Shown: in pieces, positions 7,917 through 17,324 of the stretch
Layout of the letters: each line of letters starts with the position of its first letter
Numbering within the stretch: position 1 is the first letter of the stretch
From: an uncultured Selenomonadales bacterium
GTDB lineage: Bacteria; Bacillota; Negativicutes; Acidaminococcales; Acidaminococcaceae
Reading direction: 5' to 3'
Assembly (NCBI GenBank): GCA_900314855.1
Contig: OMWZ01000002.1
Span: forward strand, 1 to 64,000
Length of the DNA stretch: 64,000 nucleotides
Position numbers and translations under genes: made by a program
Notes under the pieces: generated by a model
What the model was told of the DNA's origin: nothing
The model's database searches: none
What the model saw: the letters and a program-made list of their open reading frames with translations, nothing else

Positions 7917-8270
7917 TCACCGGCCCCACAGGGACGATGTCTTGCGTTTCTGCCGTTCCACCTCGACGGTTTCCGGCGTGTACAGGATCAGGTTGTCCCG
8001 CACCTTGGAAACGTAGGCTTTCGTGATATAGGAAACCCCGTTCATGTAGTCGAAAATGCGCACACGGGTCTCGTCGTCCACGCTCATGAAGGAGATCATG
8101 ATGGCCTTGCCGCTCATGAGTTCATCGGCGTAGGAAGCCGCGTCTTTGAATTTATGAGGAACCCGGACCAAAAAGTCGAGCTTTTTCCGTTCTACCAGGT
8201 ACGGTCCGTTGTAATCGCCTTCTTCCGGACTGGAAGAAATAAGTTTCAAGGCCGTGTTTCTGAAATCCAT
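7917..8270 (-). CDS. sepF: cell division protein SepF
   Basis: 117 residues. The C-terminal two thirds match the SepF fold: a helix (KDAASYADELMSG), strand AIMISFMSVD, helix TRVRIFDYMNGV, then a strand ending ILYTPETVEV. SepF binds FtsZ and the membrane and helps arrange the division ring. The N-terminal membrane-binding helix of standard SepF is reduced here to about 35 residues (MDFRNTALKLISSS...), shorter than in Bacillus. GGAGG precedes the ATG. It has its own promoter and a terminator, and is not next to ftsZ or ylmE. Confidence 0.8.
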   Translation of the reverse strand: MDFRNTALKLISSSPEEGDYNGPYLVERKKLDFLVRVPHKFKDAASYADELMSGKAIMISFMSVDDETRVRIFDYMNGVSYITKAYVSKVRDNLILYTPETVEVERQKRKTSSLWGR

Positions 8271-8351
8271 GGGTGATGCCTCCGTACATTCCGATTGAGC
8301 TTTTCGTCTATTATCACTGCTACTCTCCGGGGAGAATCCCTGTTATAAAAT

Positions 8352-8380
8352 ATTGTAAAGTTTTTTCACAAATATTTCAA
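8352..8380 (-). promoter_or_regulatory. promoter of sepF
   Basis: TTGAAA (8380-8375), 17-nt spacer, TACAAT (8357-8352) on the minus strand. The leader of about 75 nt contains a short CTCC/GGAG hairpin. Confidence 0.75.
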
Positions 8381-8437
8381 GGGGAAATGCCCCTTTTTGC
8401 GTGGATTCCCGGATTTTTCCCCTCCAGGGCCGCCCGG

Positions 8438-10276
8438 TTACTTGCCGCTGTTGGCGGCGGAAGCCTTGGCACGGCCGCGCATACGGCCGCGTTCCACGCG
8501 ATCCAGGATGCGTTTGCGCATGCGGATGCTCTTCGGCGTCACTTCGACGAGTTCGTCGTCGTTGATGTGTTCCAGGGCCTGTTCCAGGGAGAAGAAAACC
8601 GGCGGGACCAAGCGGATGGCTTCATCGGATCCGGAAGCGCGCATGTTGGAAACGTGTTTTTTCTTGCAGGGATTGACGTCCATGTCGTCTTCACGGGCGT
8701 TTTCCCCGATAATCTGGCCTTCGTAGACCTGCTCGCCCGGCACGATATACATGGTGCCCCGTTCCTGGCAGTTGCCGATGCCGTAGGCCGTCGTCTCGCC
8801 GGCTTCAAAAGCGACGAGACTGCCGCGCGTACGTCCCGGGATGGGGCCTTTGTAGTAGTCGTACCCGGCGTAGACATGGTTCATGACGCCGTTGCCTTTC
8901 GTATCCGTCAGGAACTGGTTGCGGAAGCCGATAAGGCCGCGGGCAGGGATCTTGAATTCCAGGCGGATATAGCCCGACATCTCGTGCATGTTGACCATTT
9001 CCGCCTTGCGGGTGCCCAGGTCTTCCATAACAACGCCGAGGAAATCGGACGGCACGTCGATGGTCAGGGCTTCCATCGGTTCCATGGTGTGGCCGTCGGC
9101 GTCCTTGTGGAGGATAACCTTCGGTTTGCCGACCTGCAGCTCATAGCCTTCACGGCGCATCGTTTCGATCAGGATGGACAGATGCAGCTCGCCGCGGCCT
9201 TTGACGATGAACGTATCCGTGTTGTCCGTTTCGTCGACGCGCAAGGCCACATTGGTCTCGATTTCCTTCAGGAGACGGTCGCGCAGATGGCGGCTCGTGA
9301 CGAATTCGCCTTCCTTACCGGCAAAGGGGCTGTTATTGACCGAGAATTCCATGGACAGGGTCGGTTCGTCGATCTTGATGCCCTGCAAGGCCTCGGGGTT
9401 TTCCTGGTCGGCGATGGTGTCGCCGATTTCCACGTCGGGCAGGCCCATGAGGGCCACGATGTCCCCGGCCTGGACTTCGGGAACTTCGACGCGCTTCAGT
9501 CCCTGGTAGGTATACAGTCGGCCGATGCGCTCGTTGGAAATCTTGCCGTCGTGCATCAGGGCGACGGGCATGTTGGCTTTGATGGTCCCGCGGACGACGC
9601 GGCCGATAACGATACGACCGACGTAGGAATCATAGTCCAGGGTGTTGGCCAGCATTTGCAGGGGCTGGTCGACTTCCACGTCCGGGGCGGGGATGTTGTC
9701 CAGGATGACCTTGAAGAGCGGCTGCAGATCCTCGCTCTCGTCTTCCATGGACAGTTTGGCGTAGCCGCTGCGGGCCGAGGCGTAGACCACGGGGAATTCC
9801 AGCTGGTCGTCGTCGGCGCCGAGTTCGATGAACAGGTCCAGGACCTCGTCCACCACTTCGGCAGCGCGCTGATCCGGACGGTCGATCTTGTTGATGACCA
9901 CGATCGGTTTCAAATGCTGTTCCAGCGCCTTGCGCAGGACATACTTCGTCTGCGGCATGGGGCCTTCGTACGCGTCGACAAGGAGAAGGACGCCGTCGAC
10001 CATGGTCAGGACGCGTTCCACCTCGCCGCCGAAATCGGCATGGCCCGGCGTGTCCAAGATATTGATTTTCGTGCCATTGTGCATGACAGATGTATTTTTA
10101 GACAGGATCGTAATGCCCCGTTCGCGTTCCAGGTCATTGGAGTCCATCACGCGCTCCGCCACCTTTTCGTTGGCGCGGAAAACGTGGCTCTGTTTCAACA
10201 TTGCATCGACCAGTGTGGTTTTGCCGTGGTCAACATGGGCGATAATGGCAATGTTGCGGATGTCATTTCTAATCAT
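8438..10276 (-). CDS. typA: ribosome-binding GTPase TypA/BipA
   Basis: 612 residues from ATG 10276, which follows GGGAG; the frame stays open upstream but the conserved start is here ([21 protein letters not shown]). G1 [10 protein letters not shown]2 region RERGITI, G3 [12 protein letters not shown] and G4 NKIDRP are all intact, followed by the EF-G-like domains and the TypA-specific C-terminus ([20 protein letters not shown]). It binds the 70S ribosome under stress and aids 50S assembly at low temperature. A consensus promoter with an overlapping palindrome lies upstream, inside the 3' end of the decayed gltB. Confidence 0.95.
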   Translation of the reverse strand: MIRNDIRNIAIIAHVDHGKTTLVDAMLKQSHVFRANEKVAERVMDSNDLERERGITILSKNTSVMHNGTKINILDTPGHADFGGEVERVLTMVDGVLLLVDAYEGPMPQTKYVLRKALEQHLKPIVVINKIDRPDQRAAEVVDEVLDLFIELGADDDQLEFPVVYASARSGYAKLSMEDESEDLQPLFKVILDNIPAPDVEVDQPLQMLANTLDYDSYVGRIVIGRVVRGTIKANMPVALMHDGKISNERIGRLYTYQGLKRVEVPEVQAGDIVALMGLPDVEIGDTIADQENPEALQGIKIDEPTLSMEFSVNNSPFAGKEGEFVTSRHLRDRLLKEIETNVALRVDETDNTDTFIVKGRGELHLSILIETMRREGYELQVGKPKVILHKDADGHTMEPMEALTIDVPSDFLGVVMEDLGTRKAEMVNMHEMSGYIRLEFKIPARGLIGFRNQFLTDTKGNGVMNHVYAGYDYYKGPIPGRTRGSLVAFEAGETTAYGIGNCQERGTMYIVPGEQVYEGQIIGENAREDDMDVNPCKKKHVSNMRASGSDEAIRLVPPVFFSLEQALEHINDDELVEVTPKSIRMRKRILDRVERGRMRGRAKASAANSGK

Positions 10277-10345
10277 TTCTTTGCTCCCTCTTTTAAACAA
10301 ATCAACTGCGATGCGAGGCGTTCCCACGCATTTTCGGACTACAAT

Positions 10346-10374
10346 ATTATAGTCTCTTTACATTATAATGTCAA
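10346..10374 (-). promoter_or_regulatory. consensus promoter of typA with overlapping palindrome
   Basis: A perfect TTGACA (10374-10369), 17-nt spacer, TATAAT (10351-10346). The -35 and the adjoining spacer form an 18-bp near-palindrome, TTGACATTATAATGTAAA (16 of 18 symmetric), with CATTATAATG perfect at its centre. A repressor bound there would block RNA polymerase. Confidence 0.85.
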
Positions 10375-13103
10375 ATTGCGATTTCCATGGGCGGCGCCGG
10401 GAAGGGAGCTCAGCTCGGCCAAATCCTCGATGGAATAGATGTCGTGGTGCGGAGGCGGGGAAATCAGGGCAACGCCCGGCGTGGAATGACGGGTCCGGGC
10501 AATCTCGGGGAAAACCTTCGCTCCCGGCAGGTTGCCGCCCTGACCCGGTTTTGCCCCCTGGGCGCACTTGATCTGCAGTTCCTGCGCATGGACGAGGTAG
10601 TTGCCCGTGACGCCGAAGCGGGCCGTGGAAACCTGTTTGATGGCATCGTTGCGGTCCAGTCCGTCCGGTCCCGGCACGAAACGGGCAGGATCCTCGCCGC
10701 CCTCGCCCGTGTTGCTGCGACCGCCCAGACGGTTCATCGCGATGGCAATGCACTCGTGGGCTTCCTTGCTCAGGGCGCCGTAACTCATGGCGCCGGTCCG
10801 GAAACGGCGTACGATGGATTCCACCGGCTCCACTTCCTCCACGGGGATGCTGCAGCCGTCGGGACTGTCGAAGTCGAGCAGGTCCCGCAGGCGAAACAGG
10901 GCCTGGTGGTCCACCCGGTCGGCAAACCGGCGATACGCCTCTCCGTCGCCCGTACGGACCGCCTGCTGGAGCGCCGCAATGGTTTCCGGGTCGAGGATGT
11001 GCGGATCGGGGCCCTCTTTTTTATACTGATAGATATTGCCGTCTGCCAACCGGGACGGGACCGGGAAGGCGCGGCGGTGGCGCAATTCGTTCTCCCTGGC
11101 GATTTCCTGCAGTCCCAGCCCTTCGATGCGGGACGGCGTATGGGGAAAATACTTGCCCACGACCTCCTTGTTGATGCCGACGGCTTCGAAAATCTGGGCG
11201 CCGTGATAACTGCGCACGGTGGAAATTCCCATCTTGGAGAGAACTGTCTGGATGCCGGCCACGGCCGCGTTCAGGTACCGCTGCCGCGCTTCTGCCGGCG
11301 TGCACCGCGGAAGCTTCCCCGTGGCGGCAAAATCCGTCACCGTGTCCAGGGCCTCTTTCAGGACGTCGTCCCCGCCACCGGCCGCGTAGAGCAGGGACAG
11401 GCAAACAGCCCGCAGTTTCCCCGCGCGGAGCCCCTTGATAACGGCCATCTCCTTGTTCGGCAGGAGCGGCCGGTCCACGGCGAGGGCATACGTGCCCGCT
11501 TCGTCCGGATCCATGATGTTCGCCACGTTGCCGATCATGACCGACGTGGAAGTGACGACATTTTCCCGCAGGGCGTCGATAGGCGGATTCGTCACCTGGG
11601 CAAAGTTCTGCTGGAAATAGTCATAGAGCATCTGGGGCTGCTCCGACAGAATCGGCAGGGGGCAGTCCATGCCCATGGCGCCGACAGGTTCCTTGCCCGT
11701 CCGGGCCATGGGGAGCAGGATCCGGCTCAAGTCTTCCTGGGTGTACCCAAAGGCCTGCTGGGCCTTTAACAGATCCCGTGATTCCGTGCCTTCCGTCCCA
11801 CCTACCTGCCCGGCCGCGGCTGCCGCCGTGGCGGCCCGGGACATCAAGTCCGGCAGGTCGACCAGATGTTCCCGGCATCACGCCCATACGGATGGGACGA
11901 CGCGATGCCGTGTTTGATCTCCTCATCCGGCACAATGCGCCGCTGCGCCGTATCAACGAGAAAGAGCTTGCCCGGTTCCAGCCGCCCCTTGCAGCGGATA
12001 TTTTTCGGATCCGTCCGGAGGGCTCCCACTTCGGACGACAAAATGACGCGGTCCTCCTTGGTGACATAGTACCGGGCCGGACGCAGGCCATTACGGTCCA
12101 GCACCCCGCCGATGCGCGTGCCATCGCAAAAACAGATGGCCGCCGGGCCGCCCCAGGCTTCCATCATAAAGTTCTGGTAGCGATAATAGTCCTTCTTCTC
12201 CTGACTCATGAAGGGGTCCTTTTCCCACGGTTCGGGAATCATGGTCGTTATGGCGTGCGCCAGGGAATGGGCCTTCCCTTCCCGCGCGTTGAGCCAGTTC
12301 GTGTTGCCGCGGATGGTATTGATCTCGCCGTTGTGCACGATGTAGCGGTTCGGATGGGCCCGGGCCCAGCTGGGAAAAGTATTCGTACTGAAGCGGGAAT
12401 GGACGAGGGCCATGGCGCTGGTAAAATCCAGGTCGGACAGATCCAGGTAGAAATGGCGGATCTGTGTCGACGTCAGCATGCCTTTGTACACGATGGTATG
12501 GCTCGACAGGCTGGCAATGTAAAAATCCGACCCCATTTTCCGGCTCCGGGGCGTGATCCGTTTTTCCGCCAGGCGGCGGATGACGTAGAGTTTCCGTTCA
12601 AAATCCATGTCGTTCCGCAAGGATGGAGCGCGGCCGATGAAGACCTGCAGGATACGGGGCCGTACCGAAGCGGCCTGCGCGCCGATGACACTGTCGTCCA
12701 CCGGGACTTCGCGCCAGCCCAGGACCGTTTGGCCCGCTTCTTCCACGATGGCCGCGAAGGCCTGCTGCTGCTCTTCCAGATGGTGCTCATAACGGTGGGC
12801 AAAAATCATCCCGACGCCGTACTCCCCTTCGGGCGGCAGGGTAAATCCCAGGACGGCACACTCCCGCCGCAGGAACGCGTGGGGAATCTGTACCAGGATG
12901 CCCGCGCCGTCGCCGCTCTTGCCGTCCGCCCCTTCGCCGCCGCGATGGCGCAAGTGTTCCAGGATGTCCAGCGCGTCGCTGACGATGTCGTAGGAACGGC
13001 GTCCCTGTATGTCCACGACAAACCCAATCCCGCAGGCATCGTGCTCAAAGGCCGGATCGTATAAGCCCTGCGCCGGCGGCAGGTCCCGGTAATCTCTCGT
13101 CAT
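10363..13103 (-). pseudogene. gltB: glutamate synthase large subunit (gltB), frameshifted and 3'-truncated
   Basis: Two consecutive frames together cover only the N-terminal 60% of GltB. The first frame, from ATG 13103 (GGAGGAG upstream), has the propeptide and nucleophile cysteine (HDACGIGFV) and the class II amidotransferase domain. It shifts near 11870 just after HPYG: the expected continuation EHLVDLPDLMSRA lies in another frame. The second frame covers the central domain and the start of the synthase domain, reads through SPPPHHDIYSIEDLAEL, then diverges and stops at 10363. The remaining roughly 550 residues (most of the FMN/Fe-S synthase domain and the C-terminal beta-helix) are absent. 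No small subunit gltD is nearby. The -1-type shift alone could be a sequencing error; the truncation cannot. Confidence 0.88.
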
Positions 13104-13146
13104 GTCTCTCTCCTCCTCCAGGCAGGTCATGCCCGCCAATAAGCAA

Positions 13147-13174
13147 AGTGTACCGCCGCCGGCCCCCTTGTCAA
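13147..13174 (-). promoter_or_regulatory. promoter upstream of the gltB remnant
   Basis: TTGACA (13174-13169), 16-nt spacer, TACACT (13152-13147) on the minus strand. It appears intact, so the broken gene may still be transcribed. Confidence 0.6.
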
Positions 13175-13267
13175 ACAATTTGCAACATTTGTTTTTTTAT
13201 AAAACACTTTCGTCCATTATAATAATCGCAAGTAACGTATGGAACAGTTTTCTCCCGTTCAGAAAAG

Positions 13268-13296
13268 ACAAAAAGGTCCGGATTTCTCCGGACCTT
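13268..13296 (-). terminator. intrinsic terminator after the beta-CASP nuclease gene
   Basis: A 10-bp perfect stem (AAGGTCCGGA / TCCGGACCTT) with a four-base loop, followed by T-rich sequence on the minus strand. Confidence 0.8.
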
Positions 13297-13334
13297 CCTT
13301 GTTTTTATACAGTTTTGGGACAATCCATCTTTTC

Positions 13335-14939
13335 TCATCCATTGAGGAGGTCGTTCATATACTTGCGCAATTTCTGCAGTTTCTTCGTGACCGCCGCCGC
13401 CCGAGCCGTATCGCGGCTCGTCGCCTGGTCCATGCGGGACCGGAACGCCATATATTCGCGGGCAATCTGATCCATGGTCTCGCGCATATCCTCGACTTCC
13501 GGCGAAACCGCCACCTGCTTCGCCTCTTCCACACGGTACTCCGAGCCCGTGATCAGGACGTCGTCCCCGTAGTTAGGGACATAGGTCGCCGTGCCGAGCC
13601 GCGTCTGCAGGTCATGGGCCAGGGAGAAGGCCGCGTCGAACTCGCCGTGGGTGACAAAGAAACACTTGGGTTTCTGCTTCATCTTGCCATACCACGCCAG
13701 GAGCTGCTCCTTGTCGGCATGGGCCGAAAATCCGCTCATGGTCGTGATTTCCGCTTCCACCTTGATGGGTTCGCCCATGATCTTGACCTTTTTCACCCCG
13801 TCCACGAGCTGCCGTCCCAAGGTCCCTTCGGCCTGATAACCGGCAATGACGATGGTGCATTCCCGCCGCCACAGGTTATGTTTCAGGTGATGCAGGATCC
13901 GACCGGCGTCGCACATGCCGCTGGCAGACAGGATGATTTTCGGTCCGTCCGTGTTGTTGATCTGCACAGATTCCTGGACCGTCGGCGTAAAGTGAACGTT
14001 CCGCATGGCAAAGAGGCGGTCTCCCTGAAATTCCGTCAGGGCCCGCGTTTCCTCGTCGTACTCATCCTTCGACGCCAGGGTAATCCCCGTCACCTTCGTC
14101 GCCATGGGGCTATCGATATAGATTGGGACATCAGGGATTTTGCCGGCCTGCTGCAGTTTTTGGAAATAGTACAGCAGGACCTGCGTACGGCCGACGGCAA
14201 AAGCCGGGATGACCACGTTGCCGCCCCGCTCCACCGTGCGGTTCACGATATCCGCCAGTTCCTGCTCCTTGTCGTTTTTCTGGTGCAGGCGGTTGCCGTA
14301 GGTCGATTCCGTGATGATGAAGTCGGCGCCGCTGATTTCTTCCGGATCCTCGAGGATCGGGTAGTTCGGCTGGCCGATGTCGCCGGTGAAAATCAGCTTG
14401 GTTTTCTTCCCGTCTTCCGTCACCTGCATTTCCACAATGGCACTGCCCAGGATATGGCCCGCCACCAGAAATTTCACCGTCACGCCCGGCAGGACGTCGA
14501 ACGCCGTGTCAAATTCGTGGACATAGAAATTGCTCAACGAAGTGTAGGCGTCGTCCACCGTAAAAAGGGGGCGTACTTCGGGCCGGCCCGCCCGCAGACC
14601 TTTGCGGTTGGCGAACTCCGCGTCCGATTCCTGGATGTGGGCGCTGTCCGGCAGCAGGATCGTACACAACTGCTGCGTCGACCGCGTGCAGTGGATAGGG
14701 CCCTGGTACCCTTCCTTCACGAGCTTCGGAATCAGGCCGCTGTGGTCGATATGGGCGTGCGTCAGGATCATGGCGTCGATGTCGCCCGGCGCAAAGGAAA
14801 AGGGCCGCTCGTTCAGGGCTTTGATCGCCTTCGGGCCCTGGAACATGCCACAATCGACGAGGAGTTTTTTCCCGTTTATTTCCAACAGGTAGCACGATCC
14901 GGTGACCGTCCGGGCCGCCCCTAAAAACGTCAGCTTCAT
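13335..14939 (-). CDS. metallo-beta-lactamase/beta-CASP family ribonuclease
   Basis: 534 residues from ATG 14939, 8 nt after AAGGAGG. The N-terminal half is a metallo-beta-lactamase fold with the zinc motif THAHIDHSG, a further His in VAGHILGSA and the Asp of FTGDIG. A beta-CASP insert follows, with STYGNR, PAFAVGRTQ and ASGMCDAGRI, and the domain ends with SGFSAHAD and VTHGE. This is the CPSF73/Ysh1-like layout typical of bacterial RNA-processing nucleases, distinct from RNase J. The C-terminal about 75 residues are helical and basic and probably specific to this lineage. RNA is the likely substrate; specificity is unknown. Confidence 0.85.
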   Translation of the reverse strand: MKLTFLGAARTVTGSCYLLEINGKKLLVDCGMFQGPKAIKALNERPFSFAPGDIDAMILTHAHIDHSGLIPKLVKEGYQGPIHCTRSTQQLCTILLPDSAHIQESDAEFANRKGLRAGRPEVRPLFTVDDAYTSLSNFYVHEFDTAFDVLPGVTVKFLVAGHILGSAIVEMQVTEDGKKTKLIFTGDIGQPNYPILEDPEEISGADFIITESTYGNRLHQKNDKEQELADIVNRTVERGGNVVIPAFAVGRTQVLLYYFQKLQQAGKIPDVPIYIDSPMATKVTGITLASKDEYDEETRALTEFQGDRLFAMRNVHFTPTVQESVQINNTDGPKIILSASGMCDAGRILHHLKHNLWRRECTIVIAGYQAEGTLGRQLVDGVKKVKIMGEPIKVEAEITTMSGFSAHADKEQLLAWYGKMKQKPKCFFVTHGEFDAAFSLAHDLQTRLGTATYVPNYGDDVLITGSEYRVEEAKQVAVSPEVEDMRETMDQIAREYMAFRSRMDQATSRDTARAAAVTKKLQKLRKYMNDLLNG

Positions 14940-15037
14940 ACAACATGCCTCCTTATTTTCCGATTCTCCGTACACTTCGACAACCAGGGCAAAAACACCT
15001 TCTTTTTTCCCTGGCTGCCATGCGGATTCCCCGCGAA

Positions 15038-15100
15038 TTCACAGGGGGTTCACAGTTCTGGGTTGCCGGGGACTCCCAGCGGATTCACAGGGAATTCACA
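15038..15100 (+). repeat. two pairs of TTCACA direct repeats with 11-bp period
   Basis: TTCACA begins at 15038, 15049, 15084 and 15095: two pairs, each with an exact 11-bp step, 46 bp apart. They lie in the 178-bp gap between the recQ stop and the beta-CASP nuclease start. The pattern resembles response-regulator boxes of the PhoP/PhoB type, which are hexamers separated by about 5 bp. Confidence 0.55.
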
Positions 15101-15117
15101 AGAAATCCGCGGGAATT

Positions 15118-16413
15118 TCAGGGCCGTTCCCCGGTCACCCCCTGACAGCCGCCGCAATGTCCGCAGGGTCCTCGCGTCCCTTCGCCAAAGTAAGACAGGA
15201 TAAAGTTGCGCAGACAGCCGTCGTAGCGGCAATAGCGCCACATGGTGTCCAGCAGCCGCAAGCCGTGCTCCGGATGGGCCTGGCGGCGCAGCAGGGCCTC
15301 GCAGAGGGCCCGGTCCCCCTCGTTGTAGAAAAGACGGCAGTAGGCCGGCCCGCCATCCCGTCCGGCGCGTCCCGCTTCCTGGTAATATTCCTCCAGATTG
15401 GCCGGCATATTGTAATGCAGGATAAACGAGACATCGCCCCGGTCGATGCCCATGCCGAAGGCCGATGTGGCAGCGACGACGGACAGGTCCCCGGCGGCGA
15501 ACCTCGCCCCTGTTTCCCGCCGTTCCGCCACAGACAGGCCCGCATGGTACCGCGCCGCGTCGATTCCCTGCTGCCGCAGGAGGCGGGTCACCCGTTCCAC
15601 CGTGGCGTGGGTCGCGCAATAGACGATGCCGCAGCGTCCCCGGAGGCGTTCCATTTCTTCCCGCAGGGCCCGGTCCTTGTTCCAGGGCCGCCGTTTCGCC
15701 AGAAACAGGTTGGGCCGGTCAAACCCCCGGACTACGAGCGTCGGCCGGACCAGGGCCAAATGGCGGATGATATCCTGCCGCACGAACGGCGTCGCCGTCG
15801 CCGTAAACGCCGCGTACCGGGGCCGCGCGGGAAGGGCGCGCAAAAAATCTGGGATGGCCAGGTAGGACGGACGGAAATCATGCCCCCACTGGGACACGCA
15901 ATGGGCCTCGTCCACGACCATGAACGCCGGCGGATTGCGTCTGGCAAAACGCAGGAAATTGGCGTTCCGCAAGCGTTCCGGCGACGTGTACAGAAAACGG
16001 AACCGCCGTTCCTGGGATTCGTACAGGGCCCGGTTGTATGTATTGCGCCCCATGAGCGAATCGACATGGACCGCCGCGATGCCCCGGGCCCGCAGGTTCT
16101 GCACCTGATCCTGCATCAGGGAAATAAGGGGCGAAATGACCAAGGTATAGCCCTCCAGAATCAGGCCCGGCACCTGGAAGCAGAGGGACTTGCCGCCTCC
16201 CGTCGGCAAAATGGCCAGCACGTCCCGTCCTGCCAGGATGGCCGTAATGATTTCCCGCTGCCCCGGACGGAAGGAAGCGTACCCGAACCAGCGGCGCAAG
16301 GTCGCCTCCGGCGCGCCCAGGGAACCAGGTCTCCCCGCTTGCGCGCCGGGCTTGGCGCGCGGGCCAAGGTCCGTCAATCCCTGTGATGTCGTTGTCATTG
16401 GTGTCGTTGTCAT
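15118..16413 (-). CDS. recQ: RecQ-type ATP-dependent DNA helicase, short form
   Basis: About 431 residues from ATG 16413 (an AAGGAGG lies 16 nt upstream, so the start is not certain). SF2 helicase motifs are intact: Q-motif FRPGQREI, Walker A PTGGGKS, DEAH, TATATP, and motif VI QEAGRAGRDG. A RecQ zinc-binding module follows (YCRYDGC and CGHCGGC). The protein ends there: the RQC winged helix and HRDC domain of E. coli RecQ (about 610 residues) are missing. It therefore resembles the short RecS-like helicases. It unwinds 3'-tailed DNA in recombination and fork repair. The first 25 codons include a near-perfect tandem repeat encoding MTTT twice. Confidence 0.88.
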   Translation of the reverse strand: MTTTPMTTTSQGLTDLGPRAKPGAQAGRPGSLGAPEATLRRWFGYASFRPGQREIITAILAGRDVLAILPTGGGKSLCFQVPGLILEGYTLVISPLISLMQDQVQNLRARGIAAVHVDSLMGRNTYNRALYESQERRFRFLYTSPERLRNANFLRFARRNPPAFMVVDEAHCVSQWGHDFRPSYLAIPDFLRALPARPRYAAFTATATPFVRQDIIRHLALVRPTLVVRGFDRPNLFLAKRRPWNKDRALREEMERLRGRCGIVYCATHATVERVTRLLRQQGIDAARYHAGLSVAERRETGARFAAGDLSVVAATSAFGMGIDRGDVSFILHYNMPANLEEYYQEAGRAGRDGGPAYCRLFYNEGDRALCEALLRRQAHPEHGLRLLDTMWRYCRYDGCLRNFILSYFGEGTRGPCGHCGGCQGVTGERP

Positions 16414-16474
16414 CAATCGCGTCTTCTCTCCTCCTTTTCCGTTCGTTCCGGCCAGCACGCCCGCCGTCCGGAAG

Positions 16475-16510
16475 AAAAAAGGGGGAGAACGCCTGTCGGC
16501 GTTCTCCCCC
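16475..16510 (-). terminator. strong intrinsic terminator after nth
   Basis: A 13-bp perfect stem (GGGGGAGAACGCC and its complement) with a 4-nt loop, followed by six T on the minus strand. It separates the UPF0237-UPF0210-nth operon from recQ. Confidence 0.92.
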
Positions 16511-16564
16511 TATCCTGTTGTAACTTTCCTTGTGCTGCAGCCCTGCTGTTTTCCCGGCTGCCGG

Positions 16565-17290
16565 TCAGGACATCTTACCGGGCCGCGCCTTGGTCCCAGC
16601 CCGTTCGGCCCGCAAAGCCGCCACGGTCTGGCGTACAGTTTCGCCTTTGGGCGACGGGGTCAAGTCCTTGTCCGGGGAAGGACACAGGTCCCGGCAGACG
16701 CATTCCGCACAGAGCGGATGACGGGCCTTGCAGGTAATGCGGCCGTGCCAGATGAACCAGTGGTGGGCATCGGCCCATTTTTCCCGCGGCAGCAGTTTCT
16801 GCAAATCCAGTTCCGTCGCCTCTGGCGTCTTGGCCCTGGACAGGCCCAGGCGGTGCGAGGTGCGGAACACGTGCGTGTCCACCGCGATGGCCGGGACTTT
16901 GTAGATGACGCTGGCGATAACGTCGGCGGTCTTGCGGCCCACGCCGGGCAGCTTCATCAGAGTCTCGATGTCACGCGGGATCACCCCGCCGAATGTTTCC
17001 ACGAGCATGTGGCACATGCCCAACAGGTTTTTCGCTTTTGCCTTGTAAAGACCGCAGTCCCGGATTTCCTGCTCCAGCTGGGCCTGCGTCAAGGCGCCCA
17101 TCTTTTCCGGCGTGTCGAGACGCGGGAAAATACGGGCCGTAATGACATTGACGCGCTCGTCCGTGCATTGCGCCGACAGGATGACCGCCACGAGCAGTTC
17201 AAAGGGCGAATGATAATGCAGGGCCGTGCCGATACCGTCGTACTCCCTTTCCAGGGCCTGCAGGACGGCCTGTTTCTGTGCTTTATTCAT
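16565..17290 (-). CDS. nth: endonuclease III (DNA glycosylase/AP lyase)
   Basis: 241 residues. The helix-hairpin-helix LPGVGRKTADV carries the catalytic lysine, and the Asp of AVDTHVFR is the general acid/base. The Fe-S loop C-x6-C-x2-C-x5-C (CKARHPLCAECVCRDLC) binds 4Fe-4S. It removes oxidised pyrimidines and nicks the abasic site. About 30 basic residues extend beyond the cluster, past the 211-residue E. coli enzyme. It is the last gene of an operon with UPF0237 and UPF0210 (34-nt gap) and ends at a strong terminator. Confidence 0.95.
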   Translation of the reverse strand: MNKAQKQAVLQALEREYDGIGTALHYHSPFELLVAVILSAQCTDERVNVITARIFPRLDTPEKMGALTQAQLEQEIRDCGLYKAKAKNLLGMCHMLVETFGGVIPRDIETLMKLPGVGRKTADVIASVIYKVPAIAVDTHVFRTSHRLGLSRAKTPEATELDLQKLLPREKWADAHHWFIWHGRITCKARHPLCAECVCRDLCPSPDKDLTPSPKGETVRQTVAALRAERAGTKARPGKMS

Positions 17291-17324
17291 GGACGTACTG
17301 TCCCCTTTCTTTCCGCGCGCCGCC

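Noticed and set aside
8380-8394. AAGGGG/CCCCTT hairpin between typA and sepF as a typA terminator
   Set aside because: The T run follows it only on the plus strand, where no gene ends; on the typA strand no T run follows, and it abuts the sepF -35 box.
11844-11900. Programmed ribosomal frameshift in gltB
   Set aside because: No slippery heptamer or downstream structure is evident at the shift, and the gene also lacks its 3' third, so decay is the simpler reading.
15000-15117. A CRISPR-like or short tandem repeat array in the recQ-nuclease gap
   Set aside because: Only four hexamers in two pairs, without constant-length spacers; better explained as operator-like repeats.
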